Of a DNA stretch of 50,227 bases, positions 1 to 7,547 are shown piece after piece. Made by a program: the position numbers and the translations under genes. Below the pieces are notes generated by a model. That model did no database searches. It was given only the letters and a program-made list of their open reading frames with translations, and was not told the DNA's origin. The stretch's first letter is position 1. Every line of letters starts with the position of its first letter. Source of the DNA: Desulfobacteraceae bacterium (lineage in GTDB: Bacteria; Desulfobacterota; Desulfobacteria; Desulfobacterales; Desulfosalsimonadaceae); the NCBI GenBank assembly GCA_011389935.1, contig JAABTJ010000022.1, positions 1 through 50,227 on the forward strand, written 5' to 3'.

Positions 1-296
1 ACATATCGGTCGCACCCGTTTATCATTTCGGCATTTCGCGCCTGGGTGGCAAAATCCTTGAAGCCGACGCCGGGCACATCACCGGTAAAGCCAAAGCCGC
101 GATAGCTGACATCGCATACGGACAATTTCGCCTTGCCCACAAGCCGCTTGAAATCGGCCCGCTGCGTCAGCTTGACGCCCTGCCCGGTAAAGAATATTTC
201 CACCGATTTCCCCTTGGTGCATGCGGCATGGGTGAGTTCGACAACATAATCCATATGCTTGTCCGTGCCGACCAGGATGCCCAGTTTTTCAGTCAT
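1..296 (-). CDS. DsrE/TusD-like sulfur-relay protein, 3' end outside window
   Basis: The gene starts at 296 and runs off the left edge, giving 98 residues with no stop. The start reads MTEKLGILVGTDKHMDYVVE, a DsrE-type beta strand followed by a helix. A cysteine near residue 61, in the context SVCDVSYRG, sits where DsrE/TusD proteins carry their persulfide-bearing cysteine. Members of this family pass sulfane sulfur between TusA-like carriers and downstream acceptors in the cytoplasm. It is the last visible gene of the operon that begins with the porin at 4064, and it lies 28 bp behind the small gene at 325-501. The family call is fairly firm; the exact partner and sulfur substrate are inferred from context. 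Confidence 0.8.
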   Translation of the reverse strand, partial: MTEKLGILVGTDKHMDYVVELTHAACTKGKSVEIFFTGQGVKLTQRADFKRLVGKAKLSVCDVSYRGFGFTGDVPGVGFKDFATQARNAEMINGCDRY

Positions 297-324
297 TGCT
301 GCCCCCATTCGTGTGATGTGTGTT

Positions 325-501
325 CTACCACCAGCAGATTATCTTGTCGTGCGAGAATATATCGTCAACCAGCCGTTCCCAATGGATATCCTTCTTGAAA
401 AGGGGTTCCACGCTCGACTCGTCTTCCTCGTCGGACATGGCATCGATGAGCCGCTGAACCGTATCATCCGGTTCATTTTTAAGAATATGCAGGATTTTCA
501 T
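325..501 (-). CDS. Small 58-aa protein, possible TusB/DsrH-like subunit
   Basis: This short frame starts with MKILHILKNEPDDTVQRLID and ends in HDKIICWW. It fills the gap between two sulfur-relay genes, 20 bp after the stop of the upstream one. TusB/DsrH proteins also begin with a short M-x-x-LH-type strand and are the smallest of the DsrEFH (TusBCD) trio, but they are usually about 95 residues, so this copy is short. It has one cysteine, third from the end (Cys56). Position, spacing and the opening sequence support a real gene. The TusB/DsrH assignment is only a weak resemblance; otherwise it is a hypothetical protein of the operon. Confidence 0.6.
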   Translation of the reverse strand: MKILHILKNEPDDTVQRLIDAMSDEEDESSVEPLFKKDIHWERLVDDIFSHDKIICWW

Positions 502-521
502 ATGGTTTCACTCTCCCCGAA

Positions 522-809
522 TTAAAACGGTATAACGATGTCAGCCGATTTGATGCGTTGGGCAGCGGCTTTCAGCGTGGCATGCCGAAAATCATATTTT
601 TCCACGTTGGCCGTATTATTGGAAAACCGGCCGCCTTCCATTTCATCCAAAAATTCCATATTGTCCCGGTATGCGTCATCCATGTCGCCGACTTCATGGT
701 TAAGGACATACATATCGATCTCGACGGCATCGAGAAGGGCACCCAGGCTGACGCGCAGGCCTTCATACTGCTGTTCGACCGCTTTGATCAACACCGCTAC
801 TTTTTTCAT
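522..809 (-). CDS. TusC/DsrF-like sulfur-relay protein
   Basis: The 95-residue product opens with MKKVAVLIKAVEQQYEGLRV and ends in ADIVIPF. Both ends resemble TusC/DsrF, which starts with a beta strand plus an 'EGLDALL'-like helix and ends in a hydrophobic strand closing with F. It contains no cysteine, which fits a structural rather than sulfur-carrying member of a DsrEFH-type hexamer. It starts 10 bp after the TusA gene and precedes the small gene at 325-501, so the order is TusA, DsrF-like, DsrH-like?, DsrE-like. The DsrE/F superfamily call is reasonable; subunit identity is inferred from the termini and neighbours. Confidence 0.65.
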   Translation of the reverse strand: MKKVAVLIKAVEQQYEGLRVSLGALLDAVEIDMYVLNHEVGDMDDAYRDNMEFLDEMEGGRFSNNTANVEKYDFRHATLKAAAQRIKSADIVIPF

Positions 810-819
810 TTCACCTCAC

Positions 820-1065
820 CTATCGCTTTTCAATGATGTATCGGGTATAACCCCCGGCATCCGCCTGCATGGACAACAATTCGCTGCCGTGCTTTTTTAC
901 AAAATCGGGAATGTCGTTTGCGGAACCGGGATCGGTCCCCCAGACCTCCAGCACCTGGCCGTCCTTCAACCCTTTTAAGGCTTTCTTTGTTTTCAGCATG
1001 GGCATGGGGCAGGAAAGCCCCCGGGCATCCACTATTTTGTCTGCTGTAACGGTTTTGGTCTCCAT
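820..1065 (-). CDS. TusA/SirA-family sulfur carrier protein
   Basis: With the start at 1065 the protein has 81 residues, the usual TusA length. It contains DARGLSCPMPMLKTKKAL; the cysteine of the CPxP motif (Cys19) is the persulfide carrier in this family. A strong ribosome site (GAGGGGGG) lies just upstream, which favours this start over one 17 codons earlier. TusA proteins accept sulfur from a desulfurase, rhodanese or transporter and hand it to DsrE-type proteins. Here the gene lies between a YeeE/YedE transporter and three small DsrE/F/H-like genes, so it probably picks up sulfur imported by that transporter. Symbol left blank because many paralogues share this fold. Confidence 0.9.
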   Translation of the reverse strand: METKTVTADKIVDARGLSCPMPMLKTKKALKGLKDGQVLEVWGTDPGSANDIPDFVKKHGSELLSMQADAGGYTRYIIEKR

Positions 1066-1139
1066 GCTTCCCCCTCGTAAAAGTTGTGTATTGAATTGCT
1101 CCGGCATATTTGACACGCCCTCAAAAAATAATCCGTTTA

Positions 1140-2321
1140 TTAAAAGATAATCAGTTTTTCCGTTTTTTCATTCCAGCCCGCCACAAGCACCCATAACAGC
1201 AGGATGGCGACAAAGAGCGGCAGGGCCACATGCCACGTCAGAATGGCCGGCATGAACATTTTTGCGCCGAGATACGGCTTCAACCCGGTGGCGGCAATCA
1301 GCATATGGGTGGCCGGATTGGACAGGGCGAAAGCGACCATGGCTATCATCAATTTGGAATGCCCTTCGGCCGCCCGCCACAGGGTGCTGCTGGCACACCC
1401 GCCGGCCAGGAGCATGCCGATGCCGAACAGCAGGCCCCCTGCCAGGCTGCCGATCCACGGGTGGAACACCCCCATTTCCGGCGGCTGTATCCAGTTCCAC
1501 TTGATAACGGCCGCACCGAAACCAAACACGATGAGACTCACCGCCACGGCCCGGACCATATCGGCGTCCCCGGTCATGAACGGCTCCCTGAAGGCCCGAA
1601 CAAAGCAGAACCGGGAGCGGTGCATGACCACACCGATAAGCAACCCGAAAAACAAAAGTCCGCCGATCTTGGTCAAATCAAAGGCCGAGTAGAAATAAAA
1701 TGCCGCAATCCCGCCGCCCAGCAAAAACACTCCCATAACCGGCTGGATCTGCGACCAATCCCGTTTGGAAGGCTTGTTTTCCGTTTTCCCGCCGCCAGAC
1801 AGGTGGGCCAGGTGCTCCATCTCCCAGAGCAGGTAGTGCAGCCCGATAAAGGCGCCGACACCAAGCCCGATCATCATGGCGTACCCTCCGATCGAAAAAA
1901 TGCCGACCGCCGTATAAAAGCCGCCCACATTGCACCCGGCAGCCAGTGCCGCACCGGCGCCCATCAAGCAGCCGCCGACAAGGCCTTTGGCATATTCTAT
2001 CCGCGGCGCGCGCCTGAAGGCGAACTGCCGGCTCAGCAAGGCGGAGGCCAGGGCACCGAAAAATATACCCAGGTTGGAAACGGAAAGGGTATTGATCCAG
2101 GGCATTTCCGGACGGGCCTCTGCCGCGCCCATCCAATAATAGGCCCAATCGCCCCAGTTCTGGTATCCCCCGGCAACTCCCCAGGGGACGTTCCAGATGA
2201 ATATCATCAAGGCGATAACGGCAATCAGGATGCCGCCCAGCCAACCCGGCCAGTTGCGATCAAATGACAGGGCATAGGCAGCGCGGAGTTCATCCTGTGT
2301 ATTGGTGAAAAAGCTGTGCAT
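1140..2321 (-). CDS. YeeE/YedE-family sulfur-compound transporter, full length
   Basis: A 393-residue polytopic membrane protein of the YeeE/YedE family (PF04143 type). The two repeated halves each carry family signatures: GAALAAGCNVGGFYTAVG and GMLLAGGCASSTLWRAAEG, plus RSRFCFVRAFREPF at the start of the second half. In characterised thiosulfate transporters the equivalent conserved cysteines line the path and relay the substrate. The gene lies 33 bp after the porin and 74 bp before tusA, consistent with an outer-membrane channel, an inner-membrane importer and a cytoplasmic sulfur carrier made from one transcript. Thiosulfate is the best guess; a selenium compound (YedE-type proteins occur in selenium loci) cannot be excluded. 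Confidence 0.88.
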   Translation of the reverse strand: MHSFFTNTQDELRAAYALSFDRNWPGWLGGILIAVIALMIFIWNVPWGVAGGYQNWGDWAYYWMGAAEARPEMPWINTLSVSNLGIFFGALASALLSRQFAFRRAPRIEYAKGLVGGCLMGAGAALAAGCNVGGFYTAVGIFSIGGYAMMIGLGVGAFIGLHYLLWEMEHLAHLSGGGKTENKPSKRDWSQIQPVMGVFLLGGGIAAFYFYSAFDLTKIGGLLFFGLLIGVVMHRSRFCFVRAFREPFMTGDADMVRAVAVSLIVFGFGAAVIKWNWIQPPEMGVFHPWIGSLAGGLLFGIGMLLAGGCASSTLWRAAEGHSKLMIAMVAFALSNPATHMLIAATGLKPYLGAKMFMPAILTWHVALPLFVAILLLWVLVAGWNEKTEKLIIF

Positions 2322-2354
2322 GGTTCACTTTTCCCGGACTCTTGTGGTTTGTGT

Positions 2355-4064
2355 TTAAAAATTCACCGTTGCGGACAAGTACGCATTCCAGACCTCATCG
2401 GTTACCGGATTGATCGCATCAAGGGCATTGGCCTTTTCTATCTCCACGGGTTTTCCCAGCGGATTCCCGCTGCCGGTGTATTTGTAATCGTAGTATTGCC
2501 CGCCCAGCGTAACAAAGAAGTTGGGGCCGTAGATGGGCTGGTGGTAATAGGTTTCGAAAACCTGGCCCCGGGCGGCGAGCTTGCTTCCGATCAGGGAATC
2601 TTCGGCGCCGGTAAAATTAAACCAGTATTTCGAACCCCAGTTGTATTCGACACCGAAGCGGGCATCATGAGGCATGGGGAAAATCATGCCGGCATACACG
2701 CTGTAGCCGTCGCGTGACTCCAGTTGGCCGTTCGAACTCAACAGCCCCATACCCATCATTTCGAAAAACGGATTATCGGAGATTTGCGACGGATCGGTAT
2801 GGCTCCAGGAACCGGAGATAAACCAGTCAATATGATCGTTGGGGGTGGCAACCTGACTACGCAGGAGCAGGGTTGCCGCATCCCAGTCGCCGATGTTGCT
2901 GGCCGGCTCAAGGCGGGAAACAAAGCCCCCATTATTTTCAGAGAAATAGTATTCCGGGGTGCCGTCCCCGTCCCGGTCCTGCCGGGCGATGGTAAAGGGC
3001 ATGACCGTACTGCCGGCAAACCCGTCCGTGACATCCCAGGCATGGGCATAATTGAACATGAGGCTGGTGGTGCCGTTGTCGTAGAAATTGGAAATAAAGC
3101 CAAGCATATGAACGTCTTCAAGGTCGGAGGCGGGGCTAAGTGCGGTGGAGTTGCCCCAGTCGTTTTCAAATCCCACCCCGTAGCACAGCTTGAAGGAGGC
3201 CCCGGGTATGCCGACGGTATCTTCCAGGCCGAAAGAAAGCGACGCGCCGTCGAACTGCCAGTTAATAATGGTAGACACGGGAGAGCCGCCCACTTCGCTG
3301 AAATTGCGGTATTCCAGCGGGGGACCCTGGGTGGAGGGGCGGCGGCCGGCGGAAAAGCTGACGGGAACATTTGCGATATCGTTGCGGTAAACAAAATAGG
3401 CCCGTTCCAAATGGACGGTATCGCCGCCGGGACGGCTTGCAGTGGTGCCGTCTAAAGTGATGTCGTCTACACCGCCCCGGTTGAACTTGACCCCGGTGCT
3501 GTCGCCGAAAACCTTATAGGCCGCCAGGCGCCCCTGGAAATCTAAGTGCGGGTTGAACCGTGCGAACATGTTGAGCCGGAGCTTGTTCGTATAAATCACA
3601 TCGTTGTCGGCATCGTATTTTTCCGGTGCCGGCAGATTGCCCCCCGAGGCCATATTGGCGATCCCGCCCTGGATCTGGGCAAGGGTTGCACCGTTAAAAC
3701 CGCTTTGAGCGGGATTAGAGGGGTTAAAGGGCGTGAAGAATGCGCCGAGGACCTCCGGCGGTGCCATGCGGATGTCCTTGTAGTGGATTGATTCGGCGCG
3801 GGTCCGAAATTCCACGTCAAAGGAGAGGGTATCGGTCGCCGTATGCATCTCGGCTTCATCCACCCGGTCCAGCAGACTGTCGATATCCTCGGTGTTCCAT
3901 TCATTGTCCTTTTCCAGCTCCTTGACCCGTTGTTTTAATTCCCGGATTTCGTCGGCTACTTCATCCGGGTTCTCCTGGGCCCAAACCGGTGCGGCAAAAA
4001 CGGCCAGACCGACCAATAAGCAGATGGTCCATTTCAACATGCCATACGTCCGAATGGTTTTCAT
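2355..4064 (-). CDS. Outer-membrane porin-like protein (DUF3373-like)
   Basis: The 569-residue product has a signal peptide (MKTIRTYGMLKWTICLLVGL, likely cut at VWA/QE). A short heptad-rich coiled coil follows at about residues 33-70 (EIRELKQRVKELEKDNEWN). The rest alternates polar and aromatic residues and ends in SATVNF, a C-terminal phenylalanine typical of beta barrels recognised by the BAM machinery. The pattern resembles DUF3373-family porins of sulfate reducers, though I cannot confirm this without a search. It is the first gene behind a sigma-54 promoter at 4131-4146 and precedes the YeeE/YedE transporter, so it probably lets the same sulfur compound cross the outer membrane. Confidence 0.75.
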   Translation of the reverse strand: MKTIRTYGMLKWTICLLVGLAVFAAPVWAQENPDEVADEIRELKQRVKELEKDNEWNTEDIDSLLDRVDEAEMHTATDTLSFDVEFRTRAESIHYKDIRMAPPEVLGAFFTPFNPSNPAQSGFNGATLAQIQGGIANMASGGNLPAPEKYDADNDVIYTNKLRLNMFARFNPHLDFQGRLAAYKVFGDSTGVKFNRGGVDDITLDGTTASRPGGDTVHLERAYFVYRNDIANVPVSFSAGRRPSTQGPPLEYRNFSEVGGSPVSTIINWQFDGASLSFGLEDTVGIPGASFKLCYGVGFENDWGNSTALSPASDLEDVHMLGFISNFYDNGTTSLMFNYAHAWDVTDGFAGSTVMPFTIARQDRDGDGTPEYYFSENNGGFVSRLEPASNIGDWDAATLLLRSQVATPNDHIDWFISGSWSHTDPSQISDNPFFEMMGMGLLSSNGQLESRDGYSVYAGMIFPMPHDARFGVEYNWGSKYWFNFTGAEDSLIGSKLAARGQVFETYYHQPIYGPNFFVTLGGQYYDYKYTGSGNPLGKPVEIEKANALDAINPVTDEVWNAYLSATVNF

Positions 4065-4130
4065 TTTCCCTAAAGCTCCCTGTTAAGGTGTTAATATAAA
4101 AAAAACGGTTAGCGTGGTGACATAAAATAA

Positions 4131-4146
4131 AGCAAAGCCTGTGCCA
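4131..4146 (-). promoter_or_regulatory. Sigma-54 promoter of the porin-YeeE-tusA operon
   Basis: Read on the minus strand the sequence is TGGCACAGGCTTTGCT: the -24 element TGGCAC, five bases, then the -12 element TTGCT. This matches the sigma-54 (RpoN) consensus at every invariant position (GG at -24, GC at -12). Transcription would start near 4120, about 55 bp before the porin start codon. A divergent sigma-54-dependent activator gene begins at 4320, which supports the assignment. No other sequence in the window matched this consensus as well. Confidence 0.9.
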
Positions 4147-4241
4147 AACCCTTGGCTTATTGTTAAGTGCTCGATTTGTTTTTATTAAACACAAAAACCT
4201 TGCAATCCGGAGAGACTTGGTTTAGAGAAAAGGGCAACACA

Positions 4242-4282
4242 TTGTTAACTTAACGGTTAGCATTTTTATTAACAGTTAACAA
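4242..4282. promoter_or_regulatory. Inverted repeat, probable activator-binding site (UAS)
   Basis: TTGTTAAC at 4242-4249 and GTTAACAA at 4275-4282 form a perfect 8-bp inverted repeat whose centres lie 33 bp apart, about three helical turns. A related half site TTGTTAAG lies at 4160-4167. The 10-mer AACGGTTAGC occurs twice, at 4104-4113 and 4252-4261. The paired site lies roughly 120-160 bp upstream of the predicted start point of the sigma-54 promoter, a usual distance for enhancer binding. It also lies just before the activator's own start codon, so autoregulation is possible. Confidence 0.6.
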
Positions 4283-4319
4283 GTATTTTTACATACGTAA
4301 CGAAAGGACAGCACACCCA

Positions 4320-5696
4320 ATGGATCTCGGGCCTTACTGGAAAACCATATTCGACACACTCCGCGACGGACTGATTGTCGTGGATACGCAGGGAAAAATT
4401 ATTGCCGCAAATCCGGGGGCCGAAGAAATTACCGGTTACCGCGCGGATGAACTTGAAGGGCGCAGCTGCCGCATATTGAATTGTACCGGCTGCAAATTTT
4501 TGGGGGAAGGCCCCGGTGAAAAGTGGTGCAAGATGTTTGCTGTTGGCCGGACCAAAGACAAAAAATGCCTGATCACCAAAAAGGACCGGAGAACCGTACA
4601 CATCCTTAAAAGCGCCTCCGTTTTACGGGATGCGGCGGGCGAGATGATTGGCGCGGTGGAAACCTTGACCGATATCTCCCAGATCATCCGCCAGGAGCGG
4701 GAAATCCAATCACTGCGCCAGACATTTCACCTCGACGATGGATATCATGGTATTCTGGGAAAGACCGCCCGGATGCAGGGACTTTTCGAAATGATCGAAA
4801 ACGTGGCGCAATCCGATGCGCCCGTCATGATTACCGGGGAAAGCGGCACGGGCAAGGAAATGGTTGCCCGGGCCGTGCATGAGGCCGGGGGGAGAAAGGA
4901 CAAGCCGTTTATCAAAGTAAACTGTGCCGCGTTAAATGAAAGCCTGCTGGAAAGCGAGCTGTTCGGTCATGTCAAAGGGTCCTTTACCGGTGCGGACCGC
5001 AACCGGATCGGCCGGTTCGAAGCCGCCCATGACGGAACCGTCTTTCTGGATGAAATCGGCGACATACCCCACGCGACGCAGGTAAAACTGTTGCGCGTTC
5101 TGGAGGACAAAGAGATCGAAAAGGTTGGTGATCATTATACGATCCCGGTCAATGTCCGCATTATTACCGCCACCAACCGGAAACTCGAGGAGATGGTTCA
5201 GCAGGGTCGCTTCCGGGAGGATCTGTTCTTCCGTATCAATGTGTTTCCGATCCAGTGTCCGCCCCTGGCCGAGCGCATAGAGGACGTCCCCATGCTGGCA
5301 CAGCATTTTATTCGACTGAATGCGGGCAATTCGGAAAAAAGAATCCTGGGGATTACGCCGGAAGCGCTCGACAAGTTGACAGCCTACCCGTGGCCCGGGA
5401 ATATCCGGGAATTGCGGAATGCCATCGAATACGCGTTCGTCCTGTGCGCCGGCGGCAGTATCGATGTCGGGGATCTGCCGGGAAAAATATCCAAAGGAGT
5501 CGAACCCCAGCCGGATCCATCGCCGGCAGCGGTTTTCCGTGTGCCGGATTCCGGTGACGGTGCAAAGCGCGAACAGTTTCTCCGGGTACTGGAACAATGC
5601 GGCTGGAATCAGTCGAAAGCTGCCCGAATGCTGGGAGTCAGCCGGGTAACGGTCTGGAAGCGGATGAAAAAATATGGCATTCAGCGACCCGGCTGA
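4320..5696 (+). CDS. Sigma-54-dependent transcriptional activator with cysteine-rich PAS domain
   Basis: The 458-residue protein has a PAS sensor domain (about 6-120), an AAA+ domain (about 142-375) and a Fis-type DNA-binding helix-turn-helix (about 420-455). Visible motifs are Walker A GESGTGKE (173-180), GSFTGA (220-225, a variant of the sigma-54 contact loop GAFTGA) and Walker [10 protein letters not shown] (241-249). The PAS domain carries five cysteines (50, 55, 58, 70, 83), including CRILNCTGC, suggesting a metal, iron-sulfur or thiol/persulfide sensor. It has no receiver domain, so it probably senses a small molecule or redox state directly. It is divergent from the operon carrying the sigma-54 promoter at 4131-4146, its likely target. 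Ligand unknown. Confidence 0.92.
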   Translation: MDLGPYWKTIFDTLRDGLIVVDTQGKIIAANPGAEEITGYRADELEGRSCRILNCTGCKFLGEGPGEKWCKMFAVGRTKDKKCLITKKDRRTVHILKSASVLRDAAGEMIGAVETLTDISQIIRQEREIQSLRQTFHLDDGYHGILGKTARMQGLFEMIENVAQSDAPVMITGESGTGKEMVARAVHEAGGRKDKPFIKVNCAALNESLLESELFGHVKGSFTGADRNRIGRFEAAHDGTVFLDEIGDIPHATQVKLLRVLEDKEIEKVGDHYTIPVNVRIITATNRKLEEMVQQGRFREDLFFRINVFPIQCPPLAERIEDVPMLAQHFIRLNAGNSEKRILGITPEALDKLTAYPWPGNIRELRNAIEYAFVLCAGGSIDVGDLPGKISKGVEPQPDPSPAAVFRVPDSGDGAKREQFLRVLEQCGWNQSKAARMLGVSRVTVWKRMKKYGIQRPG

Positions 5697-5862
5697 TCCA
5701 GCGCAGAAAAGAGAAAAACGGAATCACACAAAACCGTTGCCTTCCAACCGGATAGACAAGGGGGGGGGCTATTTTTTCTCTCCCATGTATCCAAACGCGC
5801 TTTCGGCGATGCGGCCCGTTGGTTCGTTACCTCATTTAAGGATCGGACCGAAATCCCTGCCG

Positions 5863-6483
5863 CTACCGGTCCGGGCCGTAGTCAAATTCGATGATTCGGG
5901 CAAAATCCTTGTCCGTTCCGGGCGTTACCTCGTGATAAAGGGGGCTGTCCGGCCCCACCCGGCCGCCCATGTCATAGGTGAACGCCGCAACGGCATCGTG
6001 CCGGATCCAGTATCCGGTCATCACCGGACCCTGGACGTCGTAGCAGGAATGAAAATGAACAAATGCGTCTTTGGGTTCCGGCCGGGCGCCCAGCCATTGG
6101 GAGGGTGCCTCTGAAAAAAACACCGGGTTGATCCGGGCGGATTCGGGCAGATCAAAATCGGCATCGGGCAGGCGGGTCAATACGGCCGTCCCCTCAAAAA
6201 GTTTGGCATTTTCCGGTAGGTCCCGGGTATAGAAACTGCGCTCATTAAAACAGACAAACTGCAGCCGGGTAAAATCACCGGGGGTTTCCGGCTTGAAATA
6301 GTATCCCACAAACGGCCCGAAACCGAAAATTCGATCCTGAACCTCCACCCGTATTTCCGGCACATACCCCCGGGGTACATCCAGGGCCTGGGCATTGTCG
6401 CCGGATTGCCCGCATCCGTGGGCAAAAAAACAAAGGGCGGCAAATACAGCAAAGAAAACAGTGAATTTAACGGGTTTTCGCAT
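5863..6483 (-). CDS. Putative lipoprotein of unknown function
   Basis: From the start at 6483 the product has 206 residues. It opens with MRKPVKFTVFFAVFAALC, and FFAHGC-GQSG makes a credible lipobox with the acylated cysteine near residue 24. The mature part (about 180 residues) has strand-rich sequence with no family I recognise. It is the last gene of the rhodanese-YeeE-YeeE operon; its start overlaps the end of the second YeeE gene by 17 bp, so the genes are probably translationally coupled. A periplasmic binding or chaperone role for the sulfur compound handled by that operon is a guess from position only. It converges with the sigma-54 activator gene. Confidence 0.7.
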   Translation of the reverse strand: MRKPVKFTVFFAVFAALCFFAHGCGQSGDNAQALDVPRGYVPEIRVEVQDRIFGFGPFVGYYFKPETPGDFTRLQFVCFNERSFYTRDLPENAKLFEGTAVLTRLPDADFDLPESARINPVFFSEAPSQWLGARPEPKDAFVHFHSCYDVQGPVMTGYWIRHDAVAAFTYDMGGRVGPDSPLYHEVTPGTDKDFARIIEFDYGPDR

Positions 6484-7018
6484 CCCCGTTCCTTTCCCAG
6501 AGCACTCCGATGCCCCAAATGCAGACGGCAAACACCACGACAAGAACAGCCGCGCCGATCAGCCTGCTGCCGAACCAGTCGGCCAGCGTGATCTGCCCTA
6601 TATTGGTGGGCGCGTACAGCAGCGGGATCAGGGTTTCATGGACCTGGGCAAACACCGCCGTTCCGGCCAGCCCGCCGAGCAAAGCGAAAATGGCGTCCAT
6701 GCGCCCCTCGCCCGCCGCCGCCCATGTCGTACCCGGACAATATCCGCAAAGTCCCCAGCCGATGCCAAACAATACGCCGGAGATTCCCGTGGCCGCCAGG
6801 CTGGTGGGGATAATCAGGGTACGTCCCACACCGGAGGCCTGCAGCCCTACTAGCCCGATTGCCGAAAGCACCACGGCCAGAAGCATGAACCGGGGGATAT
6901 CGGCTTCTATCATCAAATGTGCACGGGCCATCTTATTCGCATTGGTGGCGCCGGCCCGCTGGATCACAAAACCGAACGCAACGCCTGAGAGCAGGCCAAG
7001 CCATATCTGCGTCGTCAT
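6467..7018 (-). CDS. Half-length YeeE/YedE-family membrane protein (C-terminal-half type)
   Basis: Starting at MTTQIWLGLLSGVAFGFVIQ (7018) the product has 183 residues, about half a normal YeeE/YedE protein. It has several membrane segments and the signature GIGWGLCGYCPGTTWAAAGE, with two cysteines three residues apart. The start codon overlaps the stop of the preceding half-length gene in an ATGA arrangement, so both halves are likely made in equal amounts and assemble into one transporter. An in-frame extension to 7336 is open but overlaps the other gene and lacks a ribosome site. Family knowledge: split YeeE pairs occur next to rhodanese genes and are thought to move sulfur across the inner membrane. 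Confidence 0.85.
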   Translation of the reverse strand: MTTQIWLGLLSGVAFGFVIQRAGATNANKMARAHLMIEADIPRFMLLAVVLSAIGLVGLQASGVGRTLIIPTSLAATGISGVLFGIGWGLCGYCPGTTWAAAGEGRMDAIFALLGGLAGTAVFAQVHETLIPLLYAPTNIGQITLADWFGSRLIGAAVLVVVFAVCIWGIGVLWERNGDAKTR

Positions 7019-7545
7019 TTTTCCTCCTTTCCGGCATTGCCGTACACGATGCGGGCCGTCAACATGGCAAAGGCAAAAATCAGCACGCCAAAATACAGGC
7101 CGCTGACAGCCAGCTGGGTGGATCCGGAAATAAACAGCCCCAGTGTGCAGCCGCCGGCAAGACGGGATGCAAACAGAATGATGAATCCGCCGGCAAAGGT
7201 GGCAAAATACCGTTTGAGCCGGCTGCTTCCAAATCGTTTTTCCCATATTTCCGGGATATCGCGTACCGGTACGGAAAAGGTACGCCCGGCAACAAATCCG
7301 CCGATGGCCATGCCCAGCACAAAAGCGAAGACCCATGCACTAGGGCCGCCGGACATGCGGTAATGGGCTTTTCCTTCCACATAGGCCGGAGCCAGGGGCT
7401 CAATGGCGCCTTTCAATGTTGCCACAAACCCGGAAGACGAGGCAGGAGGGCCAAAAGTGGCAAAAACAAACAGAATAACCCCCGCCAGGGCAAAGCCGGC
7501 CGGAACCCATTTCCAGTATGGTGATAACAATCGATTCTTCTGCAT
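7015..7545 (-). CDS. Half-length YeeE/YedE-family membrane protein (N-terminal-half type)
   Basis: The 176-residue product begins MQKNRLLSPYWKWVPAGFAL and shows membrane segments with the family signature ASRLAGGCTLGLFISGST, containing one conserved cysteine. The ATG at 7545 is preferred over the TTG two codons upstream because GGAGG lies six bases before that TTG-ATC-ATG run. The ribosome site is encoded within the last codons of the rhodanese gene, whose stop is only 2 bp upstream. It overlaps the next half-length gene by 4 bp. The two proteins probably form a heteromeric transporter equivalent to the full-length one at 1140-2321. Confidence 0.85.
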   Translation of the reverse strand: MQKNRLLSPYWKWVPAGFALAGVILFVFATFGPPASSSGFVATLKGAIEPLAPAYVEGKAHYRMSGGPSAWVFAFVLGMAIGGFVAGRTFSVPVRDIPEIWEKRFGSSRLKRYFATFAGGFIILFASRLAGGCTLGLFISGSTQLAVSGLYFGVLIFAFAMLTARIVYGNAGKEEK

Positions 7546-7547
7546 GA

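Noticed and set aside
1230..2267. Long open frame on the plus strand over the YeeE/YedE gene
   Set aside because: It is antisense to a clear family member, is low-complexity (rich in H, R, P, G) and lacks a ribosome site.
820..2321. Selenium-metabolism locus (YedE with a YedF-like protein)
   Set aside because: YedE-type transport with TusA could fit, but no selD, selA/B or fused TusA-DsrE (YedF) is present; kept only as an alternative substrate.
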